Source: Stratiolaelaps scimitus (taxonomy: Eukaryota > Arthropoda > Arachnida > Mesostigmata > Laelapidae). From it: a stretch of DNA of 64,000 bases. The position numbers and the translations under genes are program-made. The stretch covers positions 8,370,001 to 8,434,000 of the forward strand of contig JABWDB010000006.1 in NCBI GenBank assembly GCA_019614645.1. Direction: 5' to 3'. Position 1 is the first letter of the stretch. Every line of letters starts with the position of its first letter. Of this stretch, positions 15,227 through 28,034 are shown piece by piece. The notes under the pieces are model-generated. The model searched no databases. It was not told where the DNA came from and saw only the letters and a program-made list of their open reading frames with translations.

Positions 15227-16899
15227 GGTGACAAATTTCAAATTCGCCTAAATGCACCTTTCACACTACGGAAATAATTCGCACATACACAAATCACACC
15301 ACACGTTAGCAATCGTAGTGGTGTGACCGTTCGCAGCCTGTAACTAGCAAACAGAATCCACAAAAGTGTATCAACCCTACATACACTTCGTGCTCCTCTC
15401 AATGGGTGAGTGATTCTGCAAAACCTAGTCGCAGACAGCTTCAGCTCGCGGCTCGTGCGAATAACAATAAACACATTTGTGGCCTGTGTCGTCTGTAGCA
15501 CGGCACCAACATTGAAACGGTGGGCGAGGGTCGCATATCTATCAGCCACTTGCGTATTCTGTTCACACAGTGCTGATCCTCGTCACTTGAACTGAACGGG
15601 GTCAACTTCAGCGAATGACAATAACTACGATACGGAGCTGATTTATGACTCTCCACACGCGCCCGCTGGCTATCTCGGTTTTTGCTAAATGGCCACGGAA
15701 AACCCACACAGACATGCTCTCTATGATTGCGTGTCCCCTTTTTACGAGTCTTGCCCAAATCAGCTGACCGAGGCCCGGCCCGTCCGCTGGTTCATCGAAA
15801 TACCGAATTTTGTTCTCCCTCGCACCTTCTGTCTTCCTGCTCCTCCGCTGTTCTTCACATACAGCAACATCATCATCATCATCACCAGTATCAGTCGATT
15901 CATCATCATCAGCGCAATCAACGGGAAGATTGACAGCAGCAGTCCCGACGGTGTTTTGTGGTGGCGGTCCTGCCGTCGCAGCTGCTAACTCTGGTGCTGG
16001 TCGTGATGGTAGCGCCACTACTCACCACAGTTCTTACTGCTTGAGCGAGCGTAGCCAGCAGAGAGTGTGGCAAGCATAGCGCGGGCCGTGGGATCGGCGT
16101 TGGCAGCTGTAACTGTTAGCGGTAACAGTGGCGGCGCGCCAGCATTAACGCCAGCACCAAGCAACGTGAACAATCAACCCGCCGCCACCACCGGGCCCGC
16201 CCGCCCGCCCGCCACCGCGCGCAAGCGAGAAGGCAGCGCGGGTGACACCAGACGATCGTCGCTTATTCCATAGCGGAAGCCTGCCTTCCCCATTGGCCTG
16301 CCCCGCGCCGTCAGAGTTTCTGGTCGTGCAACTCTCTGCCGGACTGCTACAGTCCCAGACGAACAGATGGGTGGACGATCACATCAGATAATCGCCGCCA
16401 TCGTTCAGTCATCTCATAGCGCTAATGTTGTTTGATGAGTGACGTCCAGTGACTGTTATTAGGCAGCGGGCACAATTGTTGTTGTTGTTGTTAGAGGCAG
16501 CAGAAGCTATATGCTTCCAGGAGGATCTGTAGGTGGCTTTATGTGGCTGTCTTGTTATGAGTGCGTTTGACTCTGTGACCGGGCGTCTCTCTCCGTGTGT
16601 GTGTGTTGCGTGCGTGTGTATGTGTTGTGTTGTGCTTCTATCTAGCAGATCAGTCGAGCCAGCCAGCGTTGAGCCCGCAGTATCTCTTGATGTGAGTTGG
16701 GGAACAACGCAAGGTGGAGACGTCGCCAGGTTCCAAAAGTAAAAAGTGGTACCAAAAGCAAAATAGCCGACTCCCCCTTCTCTGCAGCAAGAAGAGAAGG
16801 CGCGTTATGCGTTCTTCGAACGCACAAAGAAAAAAGAGAACAAAAAAAAGTAAATGAACTGGCCCCCTGCCCTTCGTCCGTTCGGTGGCTCTGCTGCTG
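15227..16899. promoter_or_regulatory. GC-rich head-to-head interval, probable shared promoter region of PSMD14 and swiss cheese
   Basis: Between the PSMD14 start (15226, -) and the first likely swiss cheese leader exon (+). Bases about 15950-16330 are strongly GC- and CpG-rich with CCCGCC repeats near 16195-16212, the richest such patch around these two genes. A CAT triplet repeat at 15867-15885 makes open frames look acidic on the - strand (Asp runs), but they lack an ATG and splice support. I see no clear TATA box. Promoter function is inferred from position and composition. Confidence 0.4.
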
Positions 16900-17576
16900 C
16901 TGCTGGTGGAGGTGATCGGCCACAGCTGGTCGAAGAGAAGCCTCGCGCGCTGCAAACGAAGATTAGAAATCGTCGATATAAATATACATAATATCCGCCG
17001 AAGTCGTGTGACGCTCAGAGAGCTCGAGGTACGTGATGTATGACAACACGTAGGGGCGTGTCGCGGTGACGCTCAACGCACATCGTGAGGTCAAGTGAAG
17101 TGTCGACGTGTTGATGTTTTTCTTAGTATGTTTATTTTGTAGTGTTCTGTTGATATTCTATATTGTGAATATCGTTCAACGTCTATGCGATTCACAGCGT
17201 GAGAAGATTCGACGCATTTCCAAAGAAGATTCATAGTGGACGTCCCGCCTACAACAAGTGTCGCCCACCTATCGTTTGACCCGATCGCTCGACTGCAGCG
17301 GTAGCAGCGACAGCAACAACAACAGCTAAACGCGATACGAGAGTTGAGCAAGCAGATAGGCTACGAGAGAGTAATCGAATGAGTTAGGGGTGTGCGTATT
17401 CCTGTGCCAACAACCACAGCAGCAGCTGCTGCTGCGCAGGATTTCCGACTGCTCGATATATATTCAGGCGATTTCGGGAGCTCGGCGGGCAAACGTATGT
17501 AGTTCGCTCGCTAGACACTAGACTTTGGATATCCGATTAACGGTGGCGATTTTCGGCGGGAACTGAAGGTGTCAAG
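16900..17576 (+). other. candidate non-coding 5' exon(s) of swiss cheese
   Basis: Two strong donor sites with no long reading frame before them lie here: GAG|GTACGTG at 17039 and CAAG|GTACGT at 17577. Either could join the acceptor at 20727-20728 in front of the first coding exon. The transcription start is not visible. This is inference from the splice signals and location. Confidence 0.3.
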
Positions 17577-18789
17577 GTACGTTTATCTACCTTTGCTCGA
17601 TGGATCGATCGATATGGCGTTGTTGCTCTCTATGTCAGCTATTCACTGTCGATTTATTAATTTTGTTCGCTGTAGCTAGTGAGCTCAAAAATGAGAGTTG
17701 AGCCAAGCAAAGAAAAACTTACCCCTCTCTCTCTCTATATATATATATATCAAGCCCTCTGTGTCTATCTGAGCTGTAGTAGGTAGTATTATTATCATTT
17801 GAAAGTGGAAAGTGCTAATTGGAGAACGGCACTGGAGCGGAGTGATTCGTAAGAGTCACTCCGGAAATGTTTTTACTAATAGCGGACAGCGTTAATGATC
17901 AGTCAGCCAACAGCCTCTCATGTGTGCTTGATTATCGGGTCGAGTTGGCGGACGTGGCAGAATGTCTAGCTCGATCGATATATAGATTCGACGAAAACCC
18001 TTGACGTTGGGCGGGGTGCTTACACACGCATAACACTCCCGCCTTCCGGGATACAACGCTGGTGCGCACAGCTGAGAAGAGTAATAATATATTAGGCTAC
18101 TATTGTCCTGTCCTGACACGATGAGTTTGTTATACTTTTGGCCTGAATTTATTCGTCTGTATGAGTGATATGAAGAATTGAGCCGTCTAGCGAAGAACTG
18201 CCTCGGAAGTGTGGAGTTGGCAAGAGCACCAGCTTTCGGGCGACAGAAAGTCCTCTGTCTGCCCTGGACAAGGCGATCGTGGAAATCGTTTAGGCTAAGC
18301 GTCTCTGTTAGTGGCATTTATCCGCCGCCATAGACGTTTTTTGTTTTGTTATTGCTACGCGTAGTCGAGCCCTCTTCGCTGGCTGCTCTCGGCGACCAGC
18401 TAAAGGGTACGGCGCACTTCATTCACTCTTGAAGAAAGAGAGAGAGAGAGAGAGATTGAGTGTCTCATTGAGCGGCGGCGAAGAGCAGGGGTCTGTTAAA
18501 CTGCATCGTGATGCGGACTGAGAAGGCTTTGCTTGACATTAACCTTATGTTTGTCGTAACCATCTGTTCCGTCGTACATCGTGTCGTTCGACGACATCGA
18601 TGGACGCTGACGGCGATTAGCACAGGTCATGTACGTCTCTGCGCAGCCTTCGATACCCGATTTCAAAGATACAAAATAGTGAAGGGAGGGACATTGCGGG
18701 TGATAGGGGCACCGAGTTACCGAGTGAGCTGAGACCAACGGGCGGCGATTCGCCCAGTGTGACTCAGCCGGTGCACTAAGTCTATGGAA

Positions 18790-18833
<44 letters not shown>

Positions 18834-20728
18834 TTTAATAAAGTGTGTTTGCATTATGTTATATCGTGCATAACAAAACGACTCCGTTGCACCTGCAATG
18901 GAACTACTGTTCTGTTTATTATTCGCGAACTGACTTTAACTGTTGTTACAGTGTTTGCTCACTATGATCTCCACTATCTATGTAACTCGTGAACAAGCTT
19001 TAGGTCAACATTTACTTATTATGAAAACAATAGCCTTTGCAGTAGCAAAAAACAGCAGCTCTAACAATATTTGCGATTCACAAAAGCACATCGACAACTT
19101 GAGATTGACGCAATCGCAAGTTAGACAAGTTTCTCTCGAGGGTCTGGCAACCTTCAGTGAACATTCATTTTTAATCAATGTAATCAGGCTTGAAAGTGTA
19201 TCTCCATGTATTGTGCGTGCGATAGGCTGGAAGTGGATATTGCGCGGCGTGAAAGTATTTGCAGCCAAAGAAAGCAATAGGAAGCAAGCTTATTTCGATT
19301 ACAGGCGCTAATTTGCTTAAGTGGTGGTTAACTGGTATAGGCGTCCCTTTGATAATTCAAAATTTGATACGTTAATTTGAGAATATTCATGCAATTAATT
19401 TGTACGAATGTACTGTGTAGTTTCATCTGCACCGACAGACATAGCTGTGCATGTAAGGCCTTTTAATCAAAGTAGTGATAGCTGTTGAATGGCATGAGTG
19501 AGGCTCAAACGATATATTTTCGTTGTTACATTTTGCTGCCAAAAATAAGCATACAATTAGTCTAAAACATTTGATGATTTGATAAGGCTACAGCCATTAG
19601 TGTCGTTTGCATTTGCAATGCTTGAACGAGATCGATTACGGCAGATGTACTAAATACGTCATTCATCGCTTGCGAGCTGACGGATTCTTGGATGTTATGG
19701 CCATTTGCACACCTTCAAGAGACTTGCTCAACCAGAGGCGTCGTCATGTCGCGTGAATGTGTAAATAACAAGAGATACGAAAACGATATTGATAATTTGA
19801 AATGCAAATGTACCTCTTGTTAGTTGAGCTATAATCAAGAAGACCTTGAGGAGTTGTCAAAGAAACTATTCTGTAAAAGGTACCTGCGTTGAGAAAGGTT
19901 ACGGATTTGCGTCGGGACTTTACGAATTCAAATCTTTCTCAGTTGCATAAAAAACCCTCCTTGAATTCTATGGTACGTGTAGGTCCATATAGTGGATTAT
20001 TTGTCATCGTTATTAGGACCTAGCGTACCTATCTGTAGCAGGATTAGTATTCATTAGCACAAGGTACGCGCCAGATGAACCTTTAGAGTCAGGTTGTTAC
20101 GGATCAAGAGTCATAGTTTCACAGGTTGAAGCTCTAATTATAGAAGGAGTTGGACAGGCGTACTGGTTTCGTTTAATTTTAGCCGAGTTTGCAGCAACTT
20201 CATACGAAATTAGCTTCTACACAAGAGCCACTAAGCACGCAAAGCTCCACGTCACTTACTCCACCCTATGGCGGCGTGATACACAAAGGTCTCTCAGGCC
20301 CCCCAGAGATTACTTACACTGGGCCGTCCCTTAAAATTATGAGGATTTGAGACCAACCTATTGGAAAGTATCGCATATCGAGATACCTCTATTGTGCGCG
20401 ATATATTGAATCCAATTTTTTCTACAATTCGGCAGTACCGTAGTAACACCTTCCAAATCCGAGTACTGAAATCGTGAGGCTATGGTCAACTTTTGAGCTT
20501 CTCTCGATTCGCGGTACATTAATATTCTAACCAAATAATGAAAGAGAATACGCAACTGCTTCCTGACGACAGAGCACACTTTTGAGAGGAGCGTCGCTAG
20601 TTGTCGCTTTGGAACATAGTCTTTTCAGAAATGAGTAATTTTTTTTAACGGTTAACTTTGTAATTGTACTATTTCCCCGTAATATATTATAATGCAGCTT
20701 TAATTGTTAAGTGTTCACCGATCCGCAG
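17577..20728 (+). other. presumed first intron (5' UTR) of swiss cheese
   Basis: About 3.1 kb without a recognisable gene. It contains CT/TA tracts at 17728-17751, a GA tract near 18436-18455 and a TA tract at 18792-18827. Open frames on both strands (for example 17892-18317) are unsupported. Confidence 0.4.
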
Positions 20729-20749
20729 GAGGTGTACAAGTCGTCGGAT

Positions 20750-23506
20750 ATGACGGATGTTAAAGATGAATCTACTATTCCCAAAATTCCGAGCACGTGT
20801 GTCCCGGGAAAGGAGATGGTAAGTGGCCGGGCATTTAACTACTACTCGAACTGCGCTCTCCCTCAAGCTTCGATTTACATATAAAGCAAAATCAGTAGAA
20901 TTCGACAGTGGCTATTGACGCCAATATATGTATATATATATATATATATATAGGTGAGCTGAATTTGGCTGTGAGAGATGATATCGAGTGGTTAACTGAT
21001 GACCACAGTATTTCATCACGTTGGATTTTTTGACCACAGCCTGTGTTCATCGTATTGCAACGGAACACAATATCACATTTGTGCCGACAGAGGAAATACA
21101 CGGCGCAACTTCTCATAGAGGAAAAACGCAGGAATAGATGTCATAGACGCCATTCGATATCGCCTGTGGTAATATTCACCCGCGCAGAATCGAATATAAC
21201 GAAATCCGATTCGCAATCGTAGTGAATGTGTTGGTTTGCGGTCAGAGAGTGGCTTGTATGGTATTCCGGATGGGGACAGCTTGACCATTGCTATGAAACT
21301 ACATTAGTGCTATCCTATACATGTCACCTCTGTTTGAGTAGACAAAAGAACACGAGAGAATAGTATCATGTCTCACATTGATTTGAGATACTTCCAAGCG
21401 ATTTTTTGCTTTTTGACGATTTGACCTGACGTGTCCATACGATATTGTTTGTTTGTTATCGTGGCCGAGATTAATATCAGATTTAAACTAATTTCTTTGC
21501 TAATTTGTTCTCGCTCACTCAAGATATATTTGCCTGTGGTATCTTGCTGAAGAGCTATGTTATGGATTATTGTTGTAGAATTTATGGTTTGTTACCAAAA
21601 TAAATTAAAAAGATTCTATTCTAAAATAATTAATAAACACACACACATAACATTTATGTAATTTTTACATATCCTTTACATAATGTTGTAATCCTTTTGC
21701 CGGACACGTGAACACAACAACACGCCAGTGACTTCGGTTCCATCCTCGATTTGATCGGAGCCCTTCGGATCTATGACAATAGCAAACTACCATACCTCTG
21801 CAGTTTATTTTCCATTTTTGTCTGATCAGTTCTACGGTTACTATTTTTCAAGCATCGACTTAAAGGCCAAATCGAGCCGTTTCTTACTTCGGAGGTCACT
21901 TCACAACCCGGGTTCAATGGTAATGGGGGAGACAAGTCTTGGATATAAGGCTGTACATATATATATATATATATTATACATACTATACTTCACATTTTGT
22001 ATCTTGTCATTGCATGGACAAATATTGATACAGTGCTTGGCAACCAACCTCTAAGTGGTACACGCTGTCAAGGCGTACTCTAATGCCACGACTACTCTAA
22101 TTTCGTCTTGTGTTTAAAACCGCGTCAACTTCGCGCGGGGGTCCATTATTTGACGATCTCACTTGAATACTGGTACCAAGTGGGACCTATGACAGAGTAA
22201 ATGTGTTTTGTGTTATTCCGCTGGGAGACCAGAGCTTAAACGGACAGTTTAACATAGGCATTCTCATCTCAATCGAAATTACCTATACACTGTCTGCAAC
22301 AACAGTGTCCGTTACAGTGCTGCCGTTCTTAACGATGAAGCACTGATACCGCCTGTCCTCTTTACTTGATCCTCGGATTTGTCGGCTTTTGTTGTTCACG
22401 GTCGGATTTATGGATTGGCGGACACACACTGAATCCTGTGACTTTTAAATATGGCGAGATTTACAATCGATCCAGTCGTGTCCTCGACAATGAGCCAGAC
22501 CAACCTGGTAACCTCCTCGTGGTGAGTTCAACACTCCGCCCCGCCCTCCACGATGCACTGCGGTGCTCTAGTCGTTAGTGAAACCTATGAACACGGAGGA
22601 CCAACCTGCTGCGCCGAGTGGATTGTCTGCAACCCGGTGACGCCACGTATTAAATGACAACCACAACAACAAACATAAATACCAGAAGGCAGTGCATATA
22701 CACTCAGCGTATACATACCCAGCAGCCTAGTGGATATTGTTTGTCTTGAATATCGTTTGTGGGTTTCATTGCGGTGGACCTTGTACCGTTAGCCCCTCTG
22801 CGGTATGTGCTTTTCATTGGACGTTTATATGGACGTTCCATGGTGTCAATATTTATACGGTGTTATGGTTCGATGGAGGATTATTTTTTGTTGTTGATAT
22901 TAGGATGGCATTTGCGAATGGGACAATTGATGACAGCATCCGGCGAAGCAGTTTATACGGGAATGCATGTGATCACTAGGACACACCGTGTGAAGGAAAG
23001 ATAGTGCTCTACCAAGAGACGGATTGGAGGAGTTTATTCTATATAGATTAAGCACGGCAAAGAAGCGAGATTGTGAAAAATGACTACCAGAACCTTTGTT
23101 TTTTTAATTATTTCTGACTTCGGAGGCATTATTGTATGGACCATGGTTCGGAGCTACTTTCATCCAACCTCAAACCATTATTACCAAGAGCTTGCCTTAG
23201 TATAGCTGATCGTTTCCGATTGTGATTTGATTACATCGGATTGATTAATATTGCTATCTATCTGTTGCTACCTCATTGAGTACGGTCAACCTAACCTAAC
23301 CTTGTATCCATTTGGTTACCCGCTAGTATAAGCTATCTCTATTTTTGTCACTTGCGTAGAAAAAGCTGAACTCGTACCATAAACACGCGTTGCAAAACCC
23401 TTTACTAATTTATCCCGTTATTGAGGCAACGGTGTTCAGTACAATTGGATCGCTTGTGTCTAACGGTTGGAGACTATAAAGTCTAGTTCAACCTGTTAAT
23501 ACATCT

Positions 23507-23540
<34 letters not shown>

Positions 23541-24119
23541 TGAGAGTGCTCTGATCACAATCGTACCATACGTAATATTACTGCAGTGATGATAAGGCGT
23601 TAAAGATATCGAGATCGATTGAGTAACAATTGTAAATAACAGAATATGTGACGAAATATTTTCAAATTTTTATATATATATATATATATATATATGTGAA
23701 CGATCCATTTCTCGCGTGCCAGATGTGTCGTAAAGTGCAATCGAGTAATTCGTATCTTCTGGCGATATGAGTGTATCTGTGTGACCTTACCAATACTTCC
23801 TATTGTTTAATTACATCGGCGGTGTTAGATATGCGACGCGTGTTGGATCTACGAAGCGTTGCACATAGACGCTTTTCTGATACAAATGATAAGTATCGCC
23901 GGAAGATACATCTAACAAAAACGGATATTGATAGTAGTGATAATGACAACAGTGTCTTATTGTAACAATAATAGTAATAATAATAAATGCTGCTTACTAT
24001 TAGCCAGACTGTGAACGACGCGCGTACGGTGCGAAGCTGGCTGTAGATAGCTAGATAGGTGGTTGGCTGTGGGGTACAGTTATAACCAGCATTATTGGCC
24101 ATACAGGAGTTTCACTATT

Positions 24120-24206
<87 letters not shown>

Positions 24207-27200
24207 GCTGGGCTGGACGAGGAAGCGAAGACAGAAATTCGTCGAATTGTCGCTCGTGTAAACACGCCGATAGTCGTCTATTGGCCAACCGCGTTTCGGA
24301 GGCTGTCTTAACGCCAATGGCAGCAGCGAGTAGTGATGGACAGTGTGATGTGTTGGTGTTGGCATGTACTTACTTAGGCCTCGTTAATCGGTTCGATGGT
24401 GGTACGATATCGGCGAAAGCGGTCCTGCGGAGGTTAAGTGTTGGCTGAGCGTTGGCCTAGAAAATGTAGGTTGTCAGAATCACACTTTGATCGTTCATTG
24501 TTGCTCTACTGTGTATACTACCGCGGGGGGGCAATATCTCGCATCGAAACGTACAATTGATATGTAACATGAAGTGTGGCAGCGTTTGGCTACCTGTTTG
24601 GTGGAATCACGGTGTGCGTTTTTAGTATTCAATGAAATCATTTCGTAAAAACTATTCGCAGAATACTATATACAAGTGTTGCTTGACAAATACAAATACT
24701 CGAGAAAAACAATCCTCCGAAAAGTGTTTAGCTAACTTAGCTTAGCTATAAAATATAAGTCTGTCAGCTTGAAAGTGTTTCACATTGTTCCCTTGACTTA
24801 CGTGATGTTCTCGCATGATATAGGCATGTTCTAAGAAGATGTATTTGGTGGAAGGTAGATTTGCAGATGCAGCACCTCTTCGTGGAATTGTCAGTATACG
24901 ATAGATTGGGGTGCATTCGTTCGCTTCGTCCTCTTCGTATCTCTACGCAACGTAGAAATTAACAAGAAATAATGATTTTTCTTTGCAGACGGCTGGACGG
25001 TGGCTCGAATCGTGGGCTAGCGTCTGGCCTAGGGCCATGATGCTTCCCAGCTGGCTGAAAATCGACGTGGGCACAATATGGGGCCATTACGTTCCACATA
25101 CGTGGACGCACTGGATCGAGGCGTACTCCTTGACCCTGCTTCAGATCTTCCTGGTCGTTGTCGCCCTCGTGCTGATCATCGTGTATCTCCACAAGAGGTT
25201 CGGAGTGAAAGAGCTCAAGGCCGATGTCGAGAAGATCATGGGACTGAACAAAGGACCAAGATTCAGGTGAGAGGTCGTGTTCATGATGGATACAAGCCAA
25301 TTTCCGAGATGGGCTGACGCCAAGGGACTGCTTGAATAGTCATATTGCTTTTGTTAAGGGTGTGTGTATGTGTGTGTGTGTGTCAGAGCTAAGGAGAAGA
25401 AGCCATTCGAGTTCTTATGTTGCTTTCCGTAAAGCAATACGAGTGACGTGATCATCAAACGTTTGCAGAAAACGAGACAAGATGCTGTTCTATACGAAGC
25501 GTATGCTGCGTCACGTAAATACACTAGCGGCGCAGTCGGTGACGACAACGAGTACCGGAGGCAAAGGACGCGTCAAGAAGCGTCAGATGGTTCTGCGTTT
25601 AGCCAAAAAGATCATGTTCCCGAGACGGGAGGTCCCACAACTGACCGTTAAGGAGCCCTCGCAAGCATTCCTTGAAGAGGACCTCACCGAGCATCGGGAT
25701 GACGGTAAGGACGAACTTTTGATTTAAACGTATTTTCGAAACTTGAAATGAAGATTGTCCTATCTATGATCGTATTTGACTCCTAAAAAATAGCGAACTA
25801 GTCTTGTGCTGGTAAGAAACGGCGTTACGGCTTCACTAATGCATTCACAATGTTGAAACAGATACTCAGATGGGTCCAAGTTCTCATCGCTGCCCCTCCA
25901 CAAAACGTCACCCCACAATGTTATATGTTTTGTTAGCTGATCTTTGTAGCCCTCGAGCCTACGCCAGACATCCTTACCTGATTATGAAGTGACACAAATC
26001 TAGCTAGAATGCATCTTCAGCGCTGGTATTATACCTTATAGAGGTTGAGAACAACGACGCTTTTCCTCATAAGGATAAAGTTGCAGATATCCCAAGACTA
26101 GTTGACCGTTGTAGCTAACTAAAAAGGTAGCTTAAAGCTAGGTGATCGACACCTGTATGTTTGATTAGCTATTCAGTGATATCTGCGGCATCTGCTAATC
26201 AACCGTTTGGATGATGTGACATTTACAGCTAAGCTTCCCCCCGATGTTCTCTACCTGATCCGCTCGATTCGTATCTTTGGTTTTCTTGAGAAACCTCTAT
26301 TCGTCGACCTGTACAAACACATCGAGAGTTACAACATCATGCAGGGCGAGATGCTGTTCGATATTGGCGATGCCGACGATTCAATCTATACCGTCTACAG
26401 TGGTTGTATCAGCGTTTACATTAAGGTTGGTGGTGGGGCGGTTCCTGGAAAAAATCTATGACCGAGAAAAGAAAAAGTCGATGTGTATGTCTCCACTGTG
26501 TGTTCCCTCTGACGATTCGTCGATGACAATCATCTAAGGGTGAATTATGTGTAGGGAGACACGCATGTGAAAAATACTAGAGATTGTTAATTACAACTCG
26601 CTCGTAGATTTAGCACTTGAGTGGGGTAGATGAGGCGTTCAGTCAAGGTTACGTTTGTATGTAAATGTCGTTGACAGAGTGAACGCTAAGCTTCTGGTTA
26701 AAATCAGCATTCCCTCCAAGATTTCAGTCAAGCCTACAGTTTGATTTAGCGGAAACATGTAAAATCAATCCGCGTTTGGATATTGGCACAGGGGAGCCTA
26801 AGCGACATTTGAGTTTGACTTCCCGTGAGATGTTTCTTGTTTTTGTCTATAAATATATATGCTGGTGTGTGTGTGTGTGTGTGTTGTTACAGGAGGGTGA
26901 CGATGACCTTATGTTTAAAGAAGCGCGAGCTGGAGATAGCATTGCCAGCTTCTTATCCGGCCTTGTTGTGCTAACGAATAAGGAGAGCACATTTAAATCG
27001 GTCGCCGCTCGAGCTACCGAAGACTCGAAGGTTCTACGTCTAAGGTACAAAGAGTTCAGTGATCTTCTAAAGAAGCACCCTGACTCGATGGTTCGCCTCG
27101 TTCAGGTTGTCATGATTCGTCTTCAACGAGTGAACTTCATGGCGCTCCACGAGTACCTTGGCCTCACAACTCAAATGATGAAGAACAGGCCTGAGCGGAA

Positions 27201-28003
27201 CAAGAGCTTCATCAACGCCGGCAAGGGCAGCCCAGCCAAAGTAAGTTGCTTGAAGTGGCCAATGGCAGGTTGCCAAAAGCCAGACAACAAACATCGAGTT
27301 CTAAGTAAGATCAGGCGGCGCAGACCAACGAGTAAGTGCAATGAAAACCGAGTTGAATGGCAACGCGTCTTGTAAGGATCCTTAGAGTAACATGAATCGA
27401 TTATGGAGCATGTTAACCAGCCGTTGTATTAAGTTATGTAATGGGGAACAACCGTACAACATTGCATCGTACATGGATTCCGTGTGTGGCAAATGAACGT
27501 TTATATCGATTGAGTTACGACGCTTGTCTAACGGCTTCTTGTCAGGGGACAGCCTCGCGGAAAACATCGATCATGCTCCCGCAGTCGTTACCGCATACGC
27601 CAGTGCACGGACTTCCCTCAACGACAGCAGCAGGGGCACCAGTATCAGATGCATCGCCCGTAGAATCAACGCCGCCCGTCCCTGAAGAGAACATTGCGCC
27701 GGCCGCAACAGCCACGCCTTCTGAACCCGTCGGCATAATGAGGAAGACCAGCAACATCGTACAACGGATTGCAACGGGTGGGCTCCATTATTATACTGGA
27801 TTATATGTTGATATCTGTTCATTTACGTTTCGTGAAGGGGAATCACAGATTATCGGAGCCGGTTGAATTTCAGCCAGCCCCGATTAGATGTGATGATTGC
27901 TTGAATTGATGGATTCGCCCAGCGAGAACGCTACCTATAGCGCAAACATTGTCTATATTTTCTTTGTGTTATTGCATGATATTTGAGATAAGTAAGTTTA
28001 TTA

Positions 28004-28034
<31 letters not shown>

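Noticed and set aside
15608..16018. 136-codon acidic - strand frame upstream of PSMD14
   Set aside because: The Asp run comes from a CAT triplet repeat. The frame begins with GTG, has no ATG, and lies in the GC-rich promoter interval.
24051..24365. Open frames with long Tyr-Ile runs over TA tracts (also at 45.2, 44.2 and 33.3 kb)
   Set aside because: They are translations of TA microsatellites with no start, splice or family support.
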